Assembly (NCBI GenBank): GCA_903924075.1
Contig: CAIYAG010000428.1
Span: 1-33,880, forward strand
From: an uncultured Bacteroidota bacterium
Lineage (GTDB): Bacteria; Bacteroidota; Bacteroidia; Chitinophagales; Chitinophagaceae
Length of the DNA stretch: 33,880 nucleotides
Reading direction: 5' to 3'
The position numbers and the translations under genes were made by a program. Of the stretch, positions 9,730 through 18,107 are shown one piece after another. Each line of letters opens with the position of its first letter. The stretch's first letter is position 1. The notes beneath the pieces are model-generated. The model had not been told where the DNA came from, ran no database searches, and saw nothing but the letters and a program-made list of their open reading frames with translations.

Positions 9730-10116
9730 TTACAATTTTTCTACTGCTGTCATACTAATCTCAACATTCACTCCACGTGGCAAACCTTTCACGGCTACGG
9801 TTTCGCGTGCAGGGAAATCGCCTTTAAAATAAGTGCCATACACGGCATTCACTTGAGCAAACAATGACATATCACTTAAGAAAATGGTGGTCTTCACAAT
9901 ATGCTCAAAGCTCAACTTTGCCTCATCCAGTACCGCCTGAATATTTTTCATTACTTGATGCGTTTCGGCTTCTAAACTACTGAGCTCCAGTTCACCGGTT
10001 TCTGGAACAAAAGCAACTTGTCCGCTTAAAAAAACTAGTCCATTTGCTCGAACGGCCTGACTATACGGTCCAATTGGAGATGGTGCTTTATCTGTGTTAA
10101 TCACTTGTTTTGGCAT
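9730..10116 (-). CDS. ridA: RidA family enamine/imine deaminase
   Basis: 128 residues, the family's normal size. It starts with the classic INTDKAPSPIGPYSQAV and contains FLSGQ, then FPARETVAVKGLPRGVNVEISMTAV at the C-terminus. R104 and E119 correspond to the arginine and glutamate that bind the substrate carboxylate and water in RidA. The enzyme hydrolyses reactive 2-aminoacrylate-type enamines to keto acids and ammonia, protecting PLP enzymes. It forms cytosolic trimers. It is convergent with the aldose epimerase gene and divergent from the 3HCDH-like gene. Confidence 0.95.
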   Translation of the reverse strand: MPKQVINTDKAPSPIGPYSQAVRANGLVFLSGQVAFVPETGELELSSLEAETHQVMKNIQAVLDEAKLSFEHIVKTTIFLSDMSLFAQVNAVYGTYFKGDFPARETVAVKGLPRGVNVEISMTAVEKL

Positions 10117-10166
10117 AATATTTCATTTGGAGAGCAATTTGCTGCATTTCCATCAAGCTACCAACC

Positions 10167-10174
10167 TAAATTTG
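10167..10174 (+). promoter_or_regulatory. -7 element TAAATTTG of the 3HCDH-like/tsaB operon
   Basis: Exact TAnnTTTG, 17 nt before the ATG at 10192. It supports that start over the TTG at 10105. Confidence 0.55.
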
Positions 10175-10191
10175 CAGACCAACAAAAACAA

Positions 10192-10827
10192 ATGCAGATC
10201 GTAGTTAAAGCAAGTCGGGAACAAAAAGCAACCCTCGAATCAATGCAATGGGCAGATAACCTGCATTGGCATTGGATCGAGGAGGGCAATTTTGTGAAAG
10301 ATGCAGATGCTTATTTCGATTTATGTTTTGAAGAAGAAGGTTGGTTTTTTGAAGAAATAACAAGTGCCCCAGTATTTGTGAACGCCGTTGTAACTACTTC
10401 AGCGCAATTACCCATGAATGCAGTGCGAATCAATGCTTGGAATAGCTTTTTAAACAGACCGGTCTGGGAAGTAGTAGTTGCTAGTGAACAGTGGAAGGAA
10501 CGGACTATTGAATTATTAGATGCAATGGGTAGAAAAACAATCCTCGTTCCGGACGAGCCTGGCTTAATTGCTGCCCGTGTAATTGCTATGATCATTAACG
10601 AAGCCTTTTTTGCTTTGGGTGAGGATATTAGTTCAAAAACCGAGATTGATATTGCAATGAAACTAGGTACGAATTATCCCTATGGACCTTTTGAGTGGGC
10701 AAGATTAATTGGGCTCGGCAAAATAGTGCAACTATTAGATACCTGCTATTTAAAAGATGAACGATACGCAATAGCTCCAGCACTGAGGCAAGAACTTGAA
10801 CAACCCATAAAATCAAACAGAACATAA
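10192..10827 (+). CDS. 3-hydroxyacyl-CoA dehydrogenase C-terminal-domain protein (no recognisable NAD-binding motif)
   Basis: 211 residues from the ATG at 10192. The frame can be extended to a TTG at 10105, but a TAnnTTTG box at 10167-10174 lies 17 nt before this ATG and the TTG would run into the divergent ridA start, so I prefer 10192. The second half contains VPDEPGLIAARVIAMIINEA and NYPYGPFEWA, which match the helical 3HCDH C-terminal domain (substrate and dimer part). The first ~110 residues lack a GxGxxG Rossmann motif, so dehydrogenase activity is doubtful. It is followed after 2 bp by tsaB, implying an operon. Similar short 3HCDH C-domain proteins occur in Bacteroidota; their role is not known to me. 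Confidence 0.8.
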   Translation: MQIVVKASREQKATLESMQWADNLHWHWIEEGNFVKDADAYFDLCFEEEGWFFEEITSAPVFVNAVVTTSAQLPMNAVRINAWNSFLNRPVWEVVVASEQWKERTIELLDAMGRKTILVPDEPGLIAARVIAMIINEAFFALGEDISSKTEIDIAMKLGTNYPYGPFEWARLIGLGKIVQLLDTCYLKDERYAIAPALRQELEQPIKSNRT

Positions 10828-10829
10828 GT

Positions 10830-11519
10830 ATGGCATTGATTTTACAAATAGATACCGCCACAGAACACGCTAGTATATGCTTAAGTAGGAATGGCAATTC
10901 CATTCATTCTTTAGTAAGCACAGATCAAAAGAACCATGGTTCGTTCCTGCAACCTGCTATCCAGGAAATCATCAAAAAAGCGGGCATCAAATTATCACAG
11001 TTAGATGCGATCGCTGTTACTGTAGGCCCGGGTTCTTATACTGGATTAAGGGTTGGACTAGCATCTGCCAAAGGCCTCTGTTACGCTTTGGAAAAGCCCC
11101 TGATCACTATTAATACGCTTCAACTGATCGCAGTGGCTGCCATCCAGGAAAATAGAGTGCAGGTCAGTGACTTTTGGTATGCTCCAATGATCGATGCCAG
11201 AAGGATGGAGGTTTTTACTGCAATCTATGATGCTACCCTAACCACCATAGAAGCGCCTTCTGCAAAAATTTTAGACGAAACCTCTTTTTTATCGATTCTC
11301 TCAAATAAATCGTTAATGTTTTGCGGATCTGGTTCAAAAAAATTTCAAGCAATTTGCACCCATAAGAATGCCCTATTTACCCAGGTACAACACCAAGCCT
11401 CTGACATGAGCACATTGGCATTCAATGCTTTAGAAGCCAAATCATTCGTCAACCTGGCCTACTGTGAGCCATTTTACCTGAAATCTTTTTACTCGGTTCC
11501 ACCAAAAAAAATGACTTAA
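10830..11519 (+). CDS. tsaB: tRNA threonylcarbamoyladenosine biosynthesis protein TsaB
   Basis: 229 residues. The N-terminal ASKHA strand ILQIDTATEHASICL is followed by H-G-S-F-L-Q and VTVGPGSYTGLRVGLASAKG, the TsaB/YeaZ signature at ~64-83. TsaB dimerises with TsaD and, with TsaE, makes the t6A base at position 37 of ANN-decoding tRNAs. It lacks the metal-binding histidines of TsaD. It lies 2 bp after the 3HCDH-like gene, so both are likely read from the TAnnTTTG promoter at 10167. A short hairpin with a T run at 11579-11601 lies 60 bp after the stop. Confidence 0.95.
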   Translation: MALILQIDTATEHASICLSRNGNSIHSLVSTDQKNHGSFLQPAIQEIIKKAGIKLSQLDAIAVTVGPGSYTGLRVGLASAKGLCYALEKPLITINTLQLIAVAAIQENRVQVSDFWYAPMIDARRMEVFTAIYDATLTTIEAPSAKILDETSFLSILSNKSLMFCGSGSKKFQAICTHKNALFTQVQHQASDMSTLAFNALEAKSFVNLAYCEPFYLKSFYSVPPKKMT

Positions 11520-11558
11520 GTCTTACATATATTGGCAAATTATTTAATTTAAAAACCT

Positions 11559-11566
11559 TAATTTTG
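11559..11566 (+). promoter_or_regulatory. Possible -7 element TAATTTTG of the arsR-like gene
   Basis: Exact TAnnTTTG but 55 nt before the ATG, farther than in the other genes here. A TTG lies 24 nt upstream. Confidence 0.4.
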
Positions 11567-11578
11567 TCTAACTTTAAT

Positions 11579-11601
11579 TGGGAAAAATAATCCCATTTTT
11601 T
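11579..11601 (+). terminator. Short hairpin with T run between tsaB and the arsR-like gene
   Basis: TGGGA (11579-11583), a 7-nt loop, TCCCA (11591-11595), then six T. It may end the tsaB transcript, or act as an attenuator if the -7 element at 11559 is used. The 5-bp stem is weak. Confidence 0.4.
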
Positions 11602-11621
11602 AACTAAAAAAACTCCCCCCC

Positions 11622-11957
11622 ATGAGTCAAACAATGCAATCAGTGATCTTAAATGCAAGTAAGGCAGCTTTAAAAGTTGATTTTATTCATACTAAGAAAG
11701 CAGCTTTAATCTTAAGATCGATTAACCACAAACTTCGACAGCAGATCATCAAATTGCTCGACGAACAGCAAAAAATGACTGTTACCGAGATTTATGTGAA
11801 ACTAAGGTTGGAGCAATCAGTGGCATCTCAACACCTTGCAATTTTAAGAAGAGCTGGTATCGTAGCTACTTCAAGAGATGGTAAGTTCATTTATTACTCT
11901 GTGAACTATACACGTTTGGCAGAAGTAGTAGCTTTTGTTGAAACATTGGTGGGATAA
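11622..11957 (+). CDS. ArsR/SmtB-family winged-helix transcriptional regulator without cysteine
   Basis: 111 residues. The winged helix runs from LRSINHKLRQQIIKLL through MTVTEIYVKLRLEQSVASQHLAILRRAGIV (recognition helix QSVASQHLAILRRAG) to the wing TSRDGKFIYYSVN. There is no cysteine anywhere, so the metal-thiolate sites of ArsR, SmtB and CadC and the two-cysteine persulfide switch of BigR/SqrR are absent. It is 98 bp upstream of a persulfide-dioxygenase/rhodanese gene, an arrangement in which ArsR-type repressors often control the enzyme. Its leader is longer than its neighbours': the best -7 element (TAATTTTG, 11559-11566) is 55 nt before the ATG. Confidence 0.9.
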   Translation: MSQTMQSVILNASKAALKVDFIHTKKAALILRSINHKLRQQIIKLLDEQQKMTVTEIYVKLRLEQSVASQHLAILRRAGIVATSRDGKFIYYSVNYTRLAEVVAFVETLVG

Positions 11958-11999
11958 TTTCAACCAATACCTCCTTTTAAATTTAATAGCTGACTTTCT

Positions 12000-12019
12000 G
12001 GCCATTTCTTATTGTGGCC
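12000..12019. promoter_or_regulatory. Inverted repeat around the -33 element of the MBL/rhodanese promoter
   Basis: GGCCA-N10-TGGCC, with the -33 TTG inside the spacer. It could be an operator for the adjacent ArsR-family protein; the 5-bp arms are short and may be chance. Confidence 0.3.
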
Positions 12020-12040
12020 TGAAGCTTGCTATTATCTTTG
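12012..12040 (+). promoter_or_regulatory. Promoter of the MBL/rhodanese gene (TTG-N18-TATCTTTG)
   Basis: TTG at 12012-12014 and TATCTTTG at 12033-12040 with 18 nt between, the full Bacteroidota -33/-7 arrangement. It ends 15 nt before the ATG at 12056 and rules out the earlier in-frame TTG as start. Confidence 0.7.
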
Positions 12041-12055
12041 CTTAAAATAAATCAC

Positions 12056-13471
12056 ATGTTTGTAGAGCAATTATATACAGGCTGTTTAAGCGAAGCTGCA
12101 TACTATATTGAAAGTGATGGCGAAGCTGCGGTTATCGATCCCATTCGCGATATTGATGATTACCTGCAGCTAGCTCAAAATAGAAATGCGAAGATCAAAT
12201 ACATTTTTGAAACGCATTTTCATGCCGACTTTGTAAGTGGTCACCTCGACCTTGCTGCTGCAACTGGTGCTACCATTGTATACGGACCAGGAACCGTAAC
12301 CAAACTTCCCGTGCATATTGCTAAGGATGGTGAGAAATTTGCTTTAGGTAAATTAGTATTTGAAGTGCTTCATACGCCGGGTCATACTTTAGAAAGCAGC
12401 TGTTTTTTATTAAAAGATGAACAAGGAAAAGACAGTGCCATATTTACTGGTGATACTTTATTTGTGGGCGATGTAGGCAGACCAGATCTGGCACAGAAAG
12501 CAAATGAAATTACCATGGGAGATCTAGCAGGAATGCTTTACGAAAGTCTTCAATCTAAGATCATGCCACTGGCTGATGATATTACACTTTACCCTGGTCA
12601 TGGGGCTGGAAGTAGCTGTGGCAAGACTTTAGGACCCGAAACATTTAGCACTATTGGAGAACAAAAGTTGCACAATTATGCTTTGCAACAACCAGACAAA
12701 ACCTCTTTTATCAAAGCGGTTGTAGATGGATTAGAAGCGCCACCAGCTTATTTTCCAATCAATGCAAAGATCAATAAAGAAGGATACGAAAATATCAATG
12801 CGATTATTGAAAAAGGGATGCACGCTTTATCGGTGGAAGATTTCAAAAAGAAAATGAAAGAAGACAATACTTTCATTCTAGATACCCGGATCTCTACTGT
12901 TTTTACCGAAGGGTTCATCCCTGGTTCAATCAGTATCGGTCTAGAAGGAAGATTTGCAGAATGGGCAGGGATCATTCTACCATTCGATCAATCGATTTTA
13001 TTGGTTACAGAACCAGGAAAAGAAAAAGAATCTATTGTTCGATTAGCACGCGTTGGTTTTGAAAAATTTGCAGGATTTCTATCTGGTGGTTATGCAGCCT
13101 GGATTGCAGCAGATGAACGTCATGATATGATCATTGACGTAGAGGCTGATGAATTAGCGATGGATATTCCATTTGATCCAAATCTGGTAGTAGTTGATGT
13201 AAGAAAAGAATCTGAATATGCACAAGAACACGTAGCTATTGCATTAAATATTCCATTGAGCGATCTAACAGATCCTGCTAGTATGGCAAATCTGGAAGAC
13301 AATCATAATATTTATGTACACTGCGCAGGAGGATACAGAAGTGTGATCGCACTTTCACTATTAAAGCGACAAGGTTTTCATAACCTTAGAAATGTGATCG
13401 GTGGATTTGGTCAGATCAAATTATTAGAAGACAAAATTGAATTTGCAAAAACTGAAGAAGTAGTTAAATAA
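12056..13471 (+). CDS. MBL-fold hydrolase with two rhodanese domains (persulfide-dioxygenase-like)
   Basis: 471 residues from the ATG at 12056. A TTG 30 bp earlier is in frame, but it lies upstream of the -7 element TATCTTTG, so it cannot be the start. The metallo-beta-lactamase domain has THFHADFVSGH (H54, H56, D58, H63), HTPGHT, GDTLFVGDVGRPDL and LYPGHGAGSSCG, the pattern of ETHE1-type persulfide dioxygenases. Two rhodanese domains follow, at about 265-350 and 370-465. The first has LLVTEPGKEKES where the catalytic loop should be and no cysteine; the second has HCAGGYRS with the active cysteine. The expected role is oxidation of glutathione or other low-molecular-weight persulfides and sulfur transfer, in the cytosol. 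A strong intrinsic terminator follows. Confidence 0.92.
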   Translation: MFVEQLYTGCLSEAAYYIESDGEAAVIDPIRDIDDYLQLAQNRNAKIKYIFETHFHADFVSGHLDLAAATGATIVYGPGTVTKLPVHIAKDGEKFALGKLVFEVLHTPGHTLESSCFLLKDEQGKDSAIFTGDTLFVGDVGRPDLAQKANEITMGDLAGMLYESLQSKIMPLADDITLYPGHGAGSSCGKTLGPETFSTIGEQKLHNYALQQPDKTSFIKAVVDGLEAPPAYFPINAKINKEGYENINAIIEKGMHALSVEDFKKKMKEDNTFILDTRISTVFTEGFIPGSISIGLEGRFAEWAGIILPFDQSILLVTEPGKEKESIVRLARVGFEKFAGFLSGGYAAWIAADERHDMIIDVEADELAMDIPFDPNLVVVDVRKESEYAQEHVAIALNIPLSDLTDPASMANLEDNHNIYVHCAGGYRSVIALSLLKRQGFHNLRNVIGGFGQIKLLEDKIEFAKTEEVVK

Positions 13472-13489
13472 ATTTTTGTACGAATACTA

Positions 13490-13530
13490 AAATGCCCTTC
13501 TCGAATTATTGAGATGGGCATTTTTTATTT
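13490..13530. terminator. Bidirectional intrinsic terminator
   Basis: A 13-bp stem with one mismatch (AAATGCCCTTCTC at 13490-13502 with GAGATGGGCATTT at 13511-13523), an 8-nt loop and a T tract on the + strand. It lies between the convergent MBL/rhodanese and acyltransferase genes and overlaps the latter's stop codon. Confidence 0.85.
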
Positions 13531-14409
13531 TACTAATAAGTGAGCATGTTTTTCAGGATCAAATTCCCATTTCCATCTGCGGTGACTCCACAAATAATTG
13601 GCTGGTTTTTTTCTTACCGCTCGCTCAACATGTTCGGCAAAAACCTGTGTTAATCTTCCTGGAGCATAATCGTTAGGCGTTGTTGTGATCACTTCCAAGT
13701 CTACACGATAATGCCCTCGTTTTTCTTTATAAAAATGGCCAAAGAGCACAGCCGTATTTTTTTCCTTGGCTCCTTTTTCTGGTCCAACTACAAAAGGTGT
13801 TAACCTCCCAAAGAAATTTACCCAATGCGCTTTATATTCACTTGGTGGATTTTGATCTGCTGCCAGCCCCATCGCATATCTGTCTTCCACGTAATCATGA
13901 AAATTATTTTTGAAATCGGATGCCGGTATTAAGATCGTACCATTTCTTTGCCGCATTTTTAACATGATCCGATCCATCACTTTATTACTCAATGGTTGGT
14001 ATACGCCAATAAAAGGATAGCGACTCACCAATCCAATATTCAGATTGATGATTTCCCAGTTAAAAAAATGTCCGCATTCTAATTGAACGTTTTGTCCGCT
14101 ATCATATAGATCGTTCAATACTGATGGCTCTGCAGAAAAACGTCTTTTTAATTCTTTGTTGCTGATCGAGAACATTTTAATGGTCTCGAAGATCATGTCG
14201 ATAAAATTGTGATAGAAGTCTTTTGCAATTCGAATGCGCTCCGCCTCCGTCTTTTCAGGAAATGCGATCAACAGATTTTTCATCACTACCGCTTTTCGAT
14301 AACCGAAGCCATAATACACCAATCCATAAAATCCATCGGCGATCAAATACATGATGGGCCATGGTATCAGCGATAGCAAATAAAAGAATACATACGTGAT
14401 ATAATACAT
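13525..14409 (-). CDS. LpxL/HtrB-type lysophospholipid or lipid A acyltransferase
   Basis: 294 residues with one N-terminal membrane anchor (about 4-30). The acyltransferase motif H-x4-E is H114-FFNW-E119 within ECGHFFNWE. Other block motifs are GVYQPLSN, GLAADQNPP and the C-terminal NYLWSHRRWKWE. This is the LpxL/HtrB/MsbB fold that transfers acyl chains to lipid A precursors at the inner membrane; in Bacteroidota it could also serve other lipids. It is the last gene of a minus-strand unit: nadB ends 17 bp upstream. The bidirectional terminator at 13490-13530 ends the unit. Confidence 0.9.
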   Translation of the reverse strand: MYYITYVFFYLLSLIPWPIMYLIADGFYGLVYYGFGYRKAVVMKNLLIAFPEKTEAERIRIAKDFYHNFIDMIFETIKMFSISNKELKRRFSAEPSVLNDLYDSGQNVQLECGHFFNWEIINLNIGLVSRYPFIGVYQPLSNKVMDRIMLKMRQRNGTILIPASDFKNNFHDYVEDRYAMGLAADQNPPSEYKAHWVNFFGRLTPFVVGPEKGAKEKNTAVLFGHFYKEKRGHYRVDLEVITTTPNDYAPGRLTQVFAEHVERAVRKKPANYLWSHRRWKWEFDPEKHAHLLVK

Positions 14410-14426
14410 GGCATCGAATTGGCTAT

Positions 14427-16022
14427 TTATAAAATGATATTTTGCAACAACTCACTCTTCTGTTGATGGTCTGTGTTATAATGCAAACCGCGACTTTCTT
14501 TTCTGAACTGTGCGCCTTTTACAATCAGATAACCAACTGTGATCAGGTTTCTTAACTCAGACAATTGTGGAGACACTTTAGTGGAGCGATACAGTTCTTC
14601 TGTTTCTGTAAATAACAGATCCAATCTTTTCATCGCTCTTTCTAAACGCACATCGGTACGCACAATACCCACATAATCGCTCATGACCTGGGTTAATTCT
14701 TTCTGACTTTGAGTGATCAGGATCATTTCTCTCGGGTCGCTGGTACCAGTAGCTTTCCAATCTGGGATCTTATGTTCAATTTGAATGTCATTGATCTTAC
14801 TACTACTATCCAAAAAGCTTCTGTGCGCAAATACCATTGCTTCCAATAAACTATTACTGGCTAACCGATTGGCACCATGCAATCCTGTGCTGGCACATTC
14901 TCCACAGGCATATAAATTCGTGATTGAAGTTCTACCCCACTCATCTGTTTTCACGCCACCACAACTATAGTGTGCAGCAGGTGCAACAGGAATTAAATGT
15001 TTCAATGCATCGATCCCAATACTCAAACATTTCTCATAAATATTTGGAAAGTGGTGAATGAATTTTTCACGATCCATATGCTTACAATCTAAATACACAT
15101 GTTCTGTACCTGTACGCTTCATTTCATTATCAATGGCCCTTGCAACAATATCCCGAGGTGCAAGATCTCTACGCTCATCATATCTTTCCATGAACGCTTC
15201 TCCCGATTTATTTCTTAAGATCCCGCCATCACCGCGAACTGCTTCCGTAATTAAGAAGGAAGGTGATACCCCTGGTTCGTACAATGCTGTAGGATGGAAC
15301 TGAATAAATTCCATATTCTCGATCTTTCCTTTTGCGCGATACACCATGGCGATACCATCGCCCGTTGCAATCTTTGGATTGGTGGTGGTACGATAAGCCT
15401 GACCACATCCACCCGAAGCGAGCACTGTTATTTTTGATAATATTTTAGCAATTTGGTTAGTCTGTTTATTTAAAACATACACGCCATAACAAGTAATATC
15501 TAAAGTAGATTTTGTAACAAGAAAACCAAGATGGTGCTGTGTAATAATATCAACAACAAAACAGTGATTAATCAATTCGATATTCTCCAAAGCATTTAAT
15601 CGATCCAGCAAAGCACGTTCCATTTCTTTGCCCGTAATGTCTTTGTGATGCAGGATGCGGTTTTCACTGTGTCCGCCTTCTTTTCCTAAACTATATTCCC
15701 CTTTCTCATCTTTATCAAAGTCAGCGCCATATTCAATGATCTCACGAATGCGTTCTGGGCCTTCTTTCACCACAATCTCAACGATCGCTTCATTGCATAA
15801 ACCATCGCCAGCGATCAATGTGTCTTCAATATGTTTTTCGTAACTATCTTTCTGTTCATCCCAAACGCCAGCAATACCACCTTGTGCATACTTGGTATTG
15901 GTTTCATCAGCATCGGTTTTGGTGATGATCGTGATCTTTTTATCAGGATGCTGCTCTGCTATTTTTAACGCATAGGTTAAGCCAGCAATACCCGATCCAA
16001 TTACTAGGAAGTCTGTTTCCAT
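14427..16022 (-). CDS. nadB: L-aspartate oxidase
   Basis: 531 residues. FAD-binding GSGIAG is at 9-14, followed by the TKYAQGGIAGV loop. The active-site segment GGHSENRILHHKD is characteristic of L-aspartate oxidase rather than fumarate reductase, as is the ...RDIVARAID helix. Later motifs are HYSCGGVKTD and GLHGANRLASNSLLEAMVFA. The enzyme oxidises aspartate to iminoaspartate for quinolinate and NAD synthesis with NadA; nadA and nadC are not in this window. It lies between ispG (28 bp upstream) and the acyltransferase gene (17 bp downstream) on the same strand, so these three are probably co-transcribed. Confidence 0.96.
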   Translation of the reverse strand: METDFLVIGSGIAGLTYALKIAEQHPDKKITIITKTDADETNTKYAQGGIAGVWDEQKDSYEKHIEDTLIAGDGLCNEAIVEIVVKEGPERIREIIEYGADFDKDEKGEYSLGKEGGHSENRILHHKDITGKEMERALLDRLNALENIELINHCFVVDIITQHHLGFLVTKSTLDITCYGVYVLNKQTNQIAKILSKITVLASGGCGQAYRTTTNPKIATGDGIAMVYRAKGKIENMEFIQFHPTALYEPGVSPSFLITEAVRGDGGILRNKSGEAFMERYDERRDLAPRDIVARAIDNEMKRTGTEHVYLDCKHMDREKFIHHFPNIYEKCLSIGIDALKHLIPVAPAAHYSCGGVKTDEWGRTSITNLYACGECASTGLHGANRLASNSLLEAMVFAHRSFLDSSSKINDIQIEHKIPDWKATGTSDPREMILITQSQKELTQVMSDYVGIVRTDVRLERAMKRLDLLFTETEELYRSTKVSPQLSELRNLITVGYLIVKGAQFRKESRGLHYNTDHQQKSELLQNIIL

Positions 16023-16050
16023 GATGCTAATTTCTTAATAAATATAATTT

Positions 16051-18060
16051 TTATGCGGGCTCGATCCATGCACCACTATCTTTCAACAACTGGATCAATT
16101 CATTAACAGCAATGCTGCTATCAATATTTTTCTTCATGATCTCTTTGCTTTTATACAAAGTGATTTTTCCTGCCCCACTTCCTACATAACCAAAATCGGC
16201 ATCGGCCATTTCGCCTGGTCCGTTTACAATACAACCCATGATCGCGATTTTAACACCCTTCAAATGATTGGTAACTGTTCTAATCTTTGCAGTGGTTTCT
16301 TGCAGATCAAAAAGTGTTCTACCACAACTTGGGCAAGAGATATATTCTGTTTTAGAAATTCTGGTTCTGGTGGCTTGCAAAATACTGAATGCAGTGCTAT
16401 TGCAAAACTGTTCTGCACTCAAGTTATTCAAATAGTTTCTGCCAGATGCATTGTTAATCGAAGCAGAATCGTATTTAGCTGAAGATAATCCAATACAAAT
16501 GCCATCTCCAAATCCGTCCAATAATAATGCACCAGTTTCGGTAGAAAAATGAATCAAATGTTCATCAGCCGTATTCCAATTACTTTCTGTGATGAGTACT
16601 ACAGGGTTTTTAATATTTCTGCTCAGTAATTCCAAAAACATTCTACGAACAGCAGGCATGGCTTGCTGATTAGTACTGCTCAAACAGATCACGACTTTAT
16701 TGCGATTGGCAATTTCATCTAGATAAGTATAATCATTGATTTGTGTGATATCTGAAAAACAATCCAGCATCACGAAATTCATTTCGGGATGTTGATTCTC
16801 TGATTCCAAAAATCCGCCAGCATCAAATATGGGAAAATATTTTTCGGTATTATTTGCTTTTTCAGCAGCAATAGGGTAAGCGATCACTTTTAAAGTGCCA
16901 GGTAATTCAAAATGGAGCACTTGGTGTCCGATAAAAATATAATCTGCGGCAGTATCAGCAATATGCCATTTATCAGTAACAGCATTATATTGATAACCAA
17001 CTGCAGCAAGGTCGGCAGCTTTGATCTCAGAGATCTTACTTAGATCTGCCACTACCACTGGTACTTGTTTACCACCAATATTGTTTACAGCAAAGCTTTC
17101 TCTTCTTGTATAATGGAAGGGGTCGTAATTAGGTTTTTCTATTGGCGGTATAGCATTGTTTGCAGGTGCTTTACCAATGGATGCATATCTTTTTACAATA
17201 TCTCTGCAAACAGGAATTTCGAATTCCGGGTCTTCCGTTAAACTAACGCGAACCGTATCTCCGATTCCATCTTCTAATAATGTTCCAATTCCTGCAGCAC
17301 TTTTAACGCGGCCATCCTCTCCATCACCAGCTTCGGTTACGCCAAGATGTAATGGATATGATTCACCAAATTCAGCCACCATTTGCTGAATCAGCAATCG
17401 ATAAGCCTGCACCATCACTTGTGGATTAGATGCTTTCATACTCAATACAATATTGTGGTAGCTTTCGCCTCTGGCAATTCTTAAAAATTCCATGGCGCTC
17501 TCCACCATTCCCATTGGTGTATCGCCATACCTGCTCATGATCCGATCACTCAATGAACCATGGTTGGTTCCAATGCGCATCGCCGTCCCGTACTCCTTAC
17601 AAATTTTTAACAGCGGTGTAAATCTTTCGCGAATACGATCGATCTCTTCTGCATATTCTAGATCTGTATAATCAATTTGTTCAAATCTTTTTTTGTCAAC
17701 GTAATTACCTGGATTCACACGCACTTTCTCAATGATCCTTGCAGCAATTTCTGCAGCATTTGGTGTAAAATGGATATCAGCTATGAGGGGTGTTGAATAG
17801 CCCCGCTTCCTTAATTCATTTTTGATATTCAATAAATTCTCGGCTTCGAATTTGCTGGGTGCGGTGATACGAACCAATTCTGCACCTGCTTCAATACAAC
17901 GAATCGTTTGCTCAACTGTAGCAATCGTATTCATAGTATCAGTAGTGGTCATGGTCTGCAAACGAATAGGGTTGAAATTTCCCAAAGAAAGATCTCCCAC
18001 TTTCACTTCTCTAGTTGCCAAACGGGCTATTTGCGTAAGCGAATTACAGTACAGTTGCAT
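16051..18060 (-). CDS. ispG: 4-hydroxy-3-methylbut-2-enyl diphosphate synthase, long form
   Basis: 669 residues, much longer than the ~370 of E. coli IspG because of an inserted middle domain of about 250 residues, as in plant, chlamydial and Bacteroidota enzymes. The N-terminal TIM barrel has LQTMTTTDT, ADIHF, RVNPGNYVDKKRF and GDGEDGRVKSAAGIG. The C-terminal domain carries the [4Fe-4S] ligands C576 and C579 (CPSC) and C610 (MGCIVNGPGE), with E617 as the fourth ligand. It catalyses the penultimate step of the MEP isoprenoid pathway. A TAnnTTTG element lies at 18078-18085, 17 nt before the ATG. It heads an operon with nadB and the acyltransferase gene. Confidence 0.97.
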   Translation of the reverse strand: MQLYCNSLTQIARLATREVKVGDLSLGNFNPIRLQTMTTTDTMNTIATVEQTIRCIEAGAELVRITAPSKFEAENLLNIKNELRKRGYSTPLIADIHFTPNAAEIAARIIEKVRVNPGNYVDKKRFEQIDYTDLEYAEEIDRIRERFTPLLKICKEYGTAMRIGTNHGSLSDRIMSRYGDTPMGMVESAMEFLRIARGESYHNIVLSMKASNPQVMVQAYRLLIQQMVAEFGESYPLHLGVTEAGDGEDGRVKSAAGIGTLLEDGIGDTVRVSLTEDPEFEIPVCRDIVKRYASIGKAPANNAIPPIEKPNYDPFHYTRRESFAVNNIGGKQVPVVVADLSKISEIKAADLAAVGYQYNAVTDKWHIADTAADYIFIGHQVLHFELPGTLKVIAYPIAAEKANNTEKYFPIFDAGGFLESENQHPEMNFVMLDCFSDITQINDYTYLDEIANRNKVVICLSSTNQQAMPAVRRMFLELLSRNIKNPVVLITESNWNTADEHLIHFSTETGALLLDGFGDGICIGLSSAKYDSASINNASGRNYLNNLSAEQFCNSTAFSILQATRTRISKTEYISCPSCGRTLFDLQETTAKIRTVTNHLKGVKIAIMGCIVNGPGEMADADFGYVGSGAGKITLYKSKEIMKKNIDSSIAVNELIQLLKDSGAWIEPA

Positions 18061-18077
18061 AATAGAAATATGTGTTA

Positions 18078-18085
18078 CAAATCTA
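18078..18085 (-). promoter_or_regulatory. -7 element TAGATTTG of ispG
   Basis: Exact TAnnTTTG on the minus strand, 17 nt before the ispG ATG, in the 47-bp gap after the beta-lactamase gene. Likely drives ispG-nadB-acyltransferase. Confidence 0.6.
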
Positions 18086-18107
18086 ACAGTAATTTATCCG
18101 AAAGGTT

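Noticed and set aside
10105-10191. TTG start for the 3HCDH-like gene at 10105
   Set aside because: It overlaps the divergent ridA start and lies upstream of the -7 element at 10167-10174; the ATG at 10192 fits the distance rule seen in other genes.
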